This document shows, piece after piece, positions 6,255 through 6,472 of a stretch of 6,472 bases of DNA (its first letter is position 1; each line of letters opens with the position of its first letter). The position numbers and the translations under genes were made by a program. Origin of the DNA: Bacillota bacterium (GTDB lineage: Bacteria > Bacillota > Bacilli > Paenibacillales > NBRC-103111); the NCBI GenBank assembly GCA_023391955.1, contig JAEWAA010000282.1, positions 1 through 6,472 of the forward strand, read 5' to 3'. The notes below the pieces were generated by a model. It saw nothing but the letters and a program-made list of their open reading frames with translations, had not been told where the DNA came from and made no database searches.

Positions 6255-6472
6255 TCGTTTCCTCCAGAATTCGCATGATCATCAGTACAATGCTCCCCAG
6301 GCCCGTGAACAGCCCGCCCAATACTCCAATAATTGACCATGGCGTCCAGCCGGTGTGCTTGGCAAGAGAAGTACCGATGAAATACCCGAGCACAATGCAA
6401 TCCACAAGGTTCATGCCGATTGCACTGGCAATACCCGCATATTTCCAGGGATTACTACGGATAGGGGGTTTG
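6247..6472 (-). CDS. atpZ: AtpZ/AtpI-family F1Fo operon protein (5' end cut off)
   Basis: The C-terminal 74 residues are visible, with the frame open to the right edge. The visible start is KPPIRSNPWKYAGIASA. Two membrane helices are clear, at about visible residues 11-34 (ending VLGYFIGTSLAKH) and 45-66 (SIIGVLGGLFTGLGSIVLMI), separated by a short HTGWTPW turn. This is the layout of the small two-helix protein often encoded first in Firmicute atp operons (F0F1 ATPase gene 1 family). In alkaliphilic Bacillus it acts with AtpI in magnesium uptake; its role here is not shown by the sequence. The stop TGA lies inside the start region of atpI (8-bp overlap), so the two are probably translated together. 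The family is typically only 75-100 residues, so little of the N-terminus is likely missing. Confidence 0.85.
   Translation of the reverse strand, partial: KPPIRSNPWKYAGIASAIGMNLVDCIVLGYFIGTSLAKHTGWTPWSIIGVLGGLFTGLGSIVLMIMRILEETNE
6258..6265 (-). promoter_or_regulatory. Ribosome binding site of atpI
   Basis: The minus strand reads GGAGGAAA, 3 nt before the ATG (6 nt counted from the GGAGG core), within the last atpZ codons. It supports the first of the two ATGs in the ATGAATGA repeat as the atpI start. Confidence 0.75.

Overview
The window holds most of a bacterial F1Fo ATP synthase operon, all on the minus strand. In transcription order (right to left) it reads atpZ (5' end cut off) - atpI - atpB (a) - atpE (c) - atpF (b) - atpH (delta) - atpA (alpha) - atpG (gamma) - atpD (beta, 3' end cut off). 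This is the standard atp order. The expected next gene, atpC (epsilon), would lie beyond the left edge and cannot be seen. No RNA gene, mobile element, CRISPR array or gene outside the atp operon was found.

The organism is most likely a member of the Bacilli, probably Paenibacillaceae-like. The alpha, beta, gamma and c proteins read like Bacillus/Geobacillus-type subunits: beta carries DELSDED, c carries GxxExxP, and alpha starts MSIKPEEIS. AtpZ and AtpI precede the a subunit, which is common in Firmicutes. Nearly every gene has a strong Shine-Dalgarno sequence (GGAGG or GGTGA type), and GC content is moderately high. The a subunit has a longer internal loop than I remember for B. subtilis, and its opening MHESP and the SVENPS stretch recall Paenibacillus. 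The family placement is inference from memory, not from a search.

Layout: 6247-6472 and 5862-6254 encode the accessory membrane proteins AtpZ and AtpI. 5081-5854, 4786-5004 and 4185-4670 encode the Fo sector: the a stator with its essential Arg, the proton-carrying c subunit, and the b stalk. 3640-4188 encodes delta, which joins b to F1. 2109-3623, 1234-2094 and 1-1197 encode the F1 alpha, gamma and beta subunits. Proton flow through a/c turns the c ring and gamma, which drives ATP synthesis at the alpha/beta interfaces, while b and delta hold the alpha3beta3 head still.

The genes are tightly packed. atpZ/atpI overlap by 8 bp and atpF/atpH by 4 bp. atpI/atpB are 7 nt apart, with the atpI stop codon inside the atpB ribosome binding site. 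Other gaps are 14-36 nt, apart from 76 nt before atpE and 115 nt between atpE and atpF. No promoter or terminator is visible; both should lie outside the window. No stretch over 300 bases lacks a gene. I see no sign of a novel system. The points worth a second look are modest: a forced TTG start for atpA, an Ala in place of the usual Gly in the a-subunit RLFGN motif, a His/acid-rich loop in the a subunit, and possible RNA structure between atpE and atpF.
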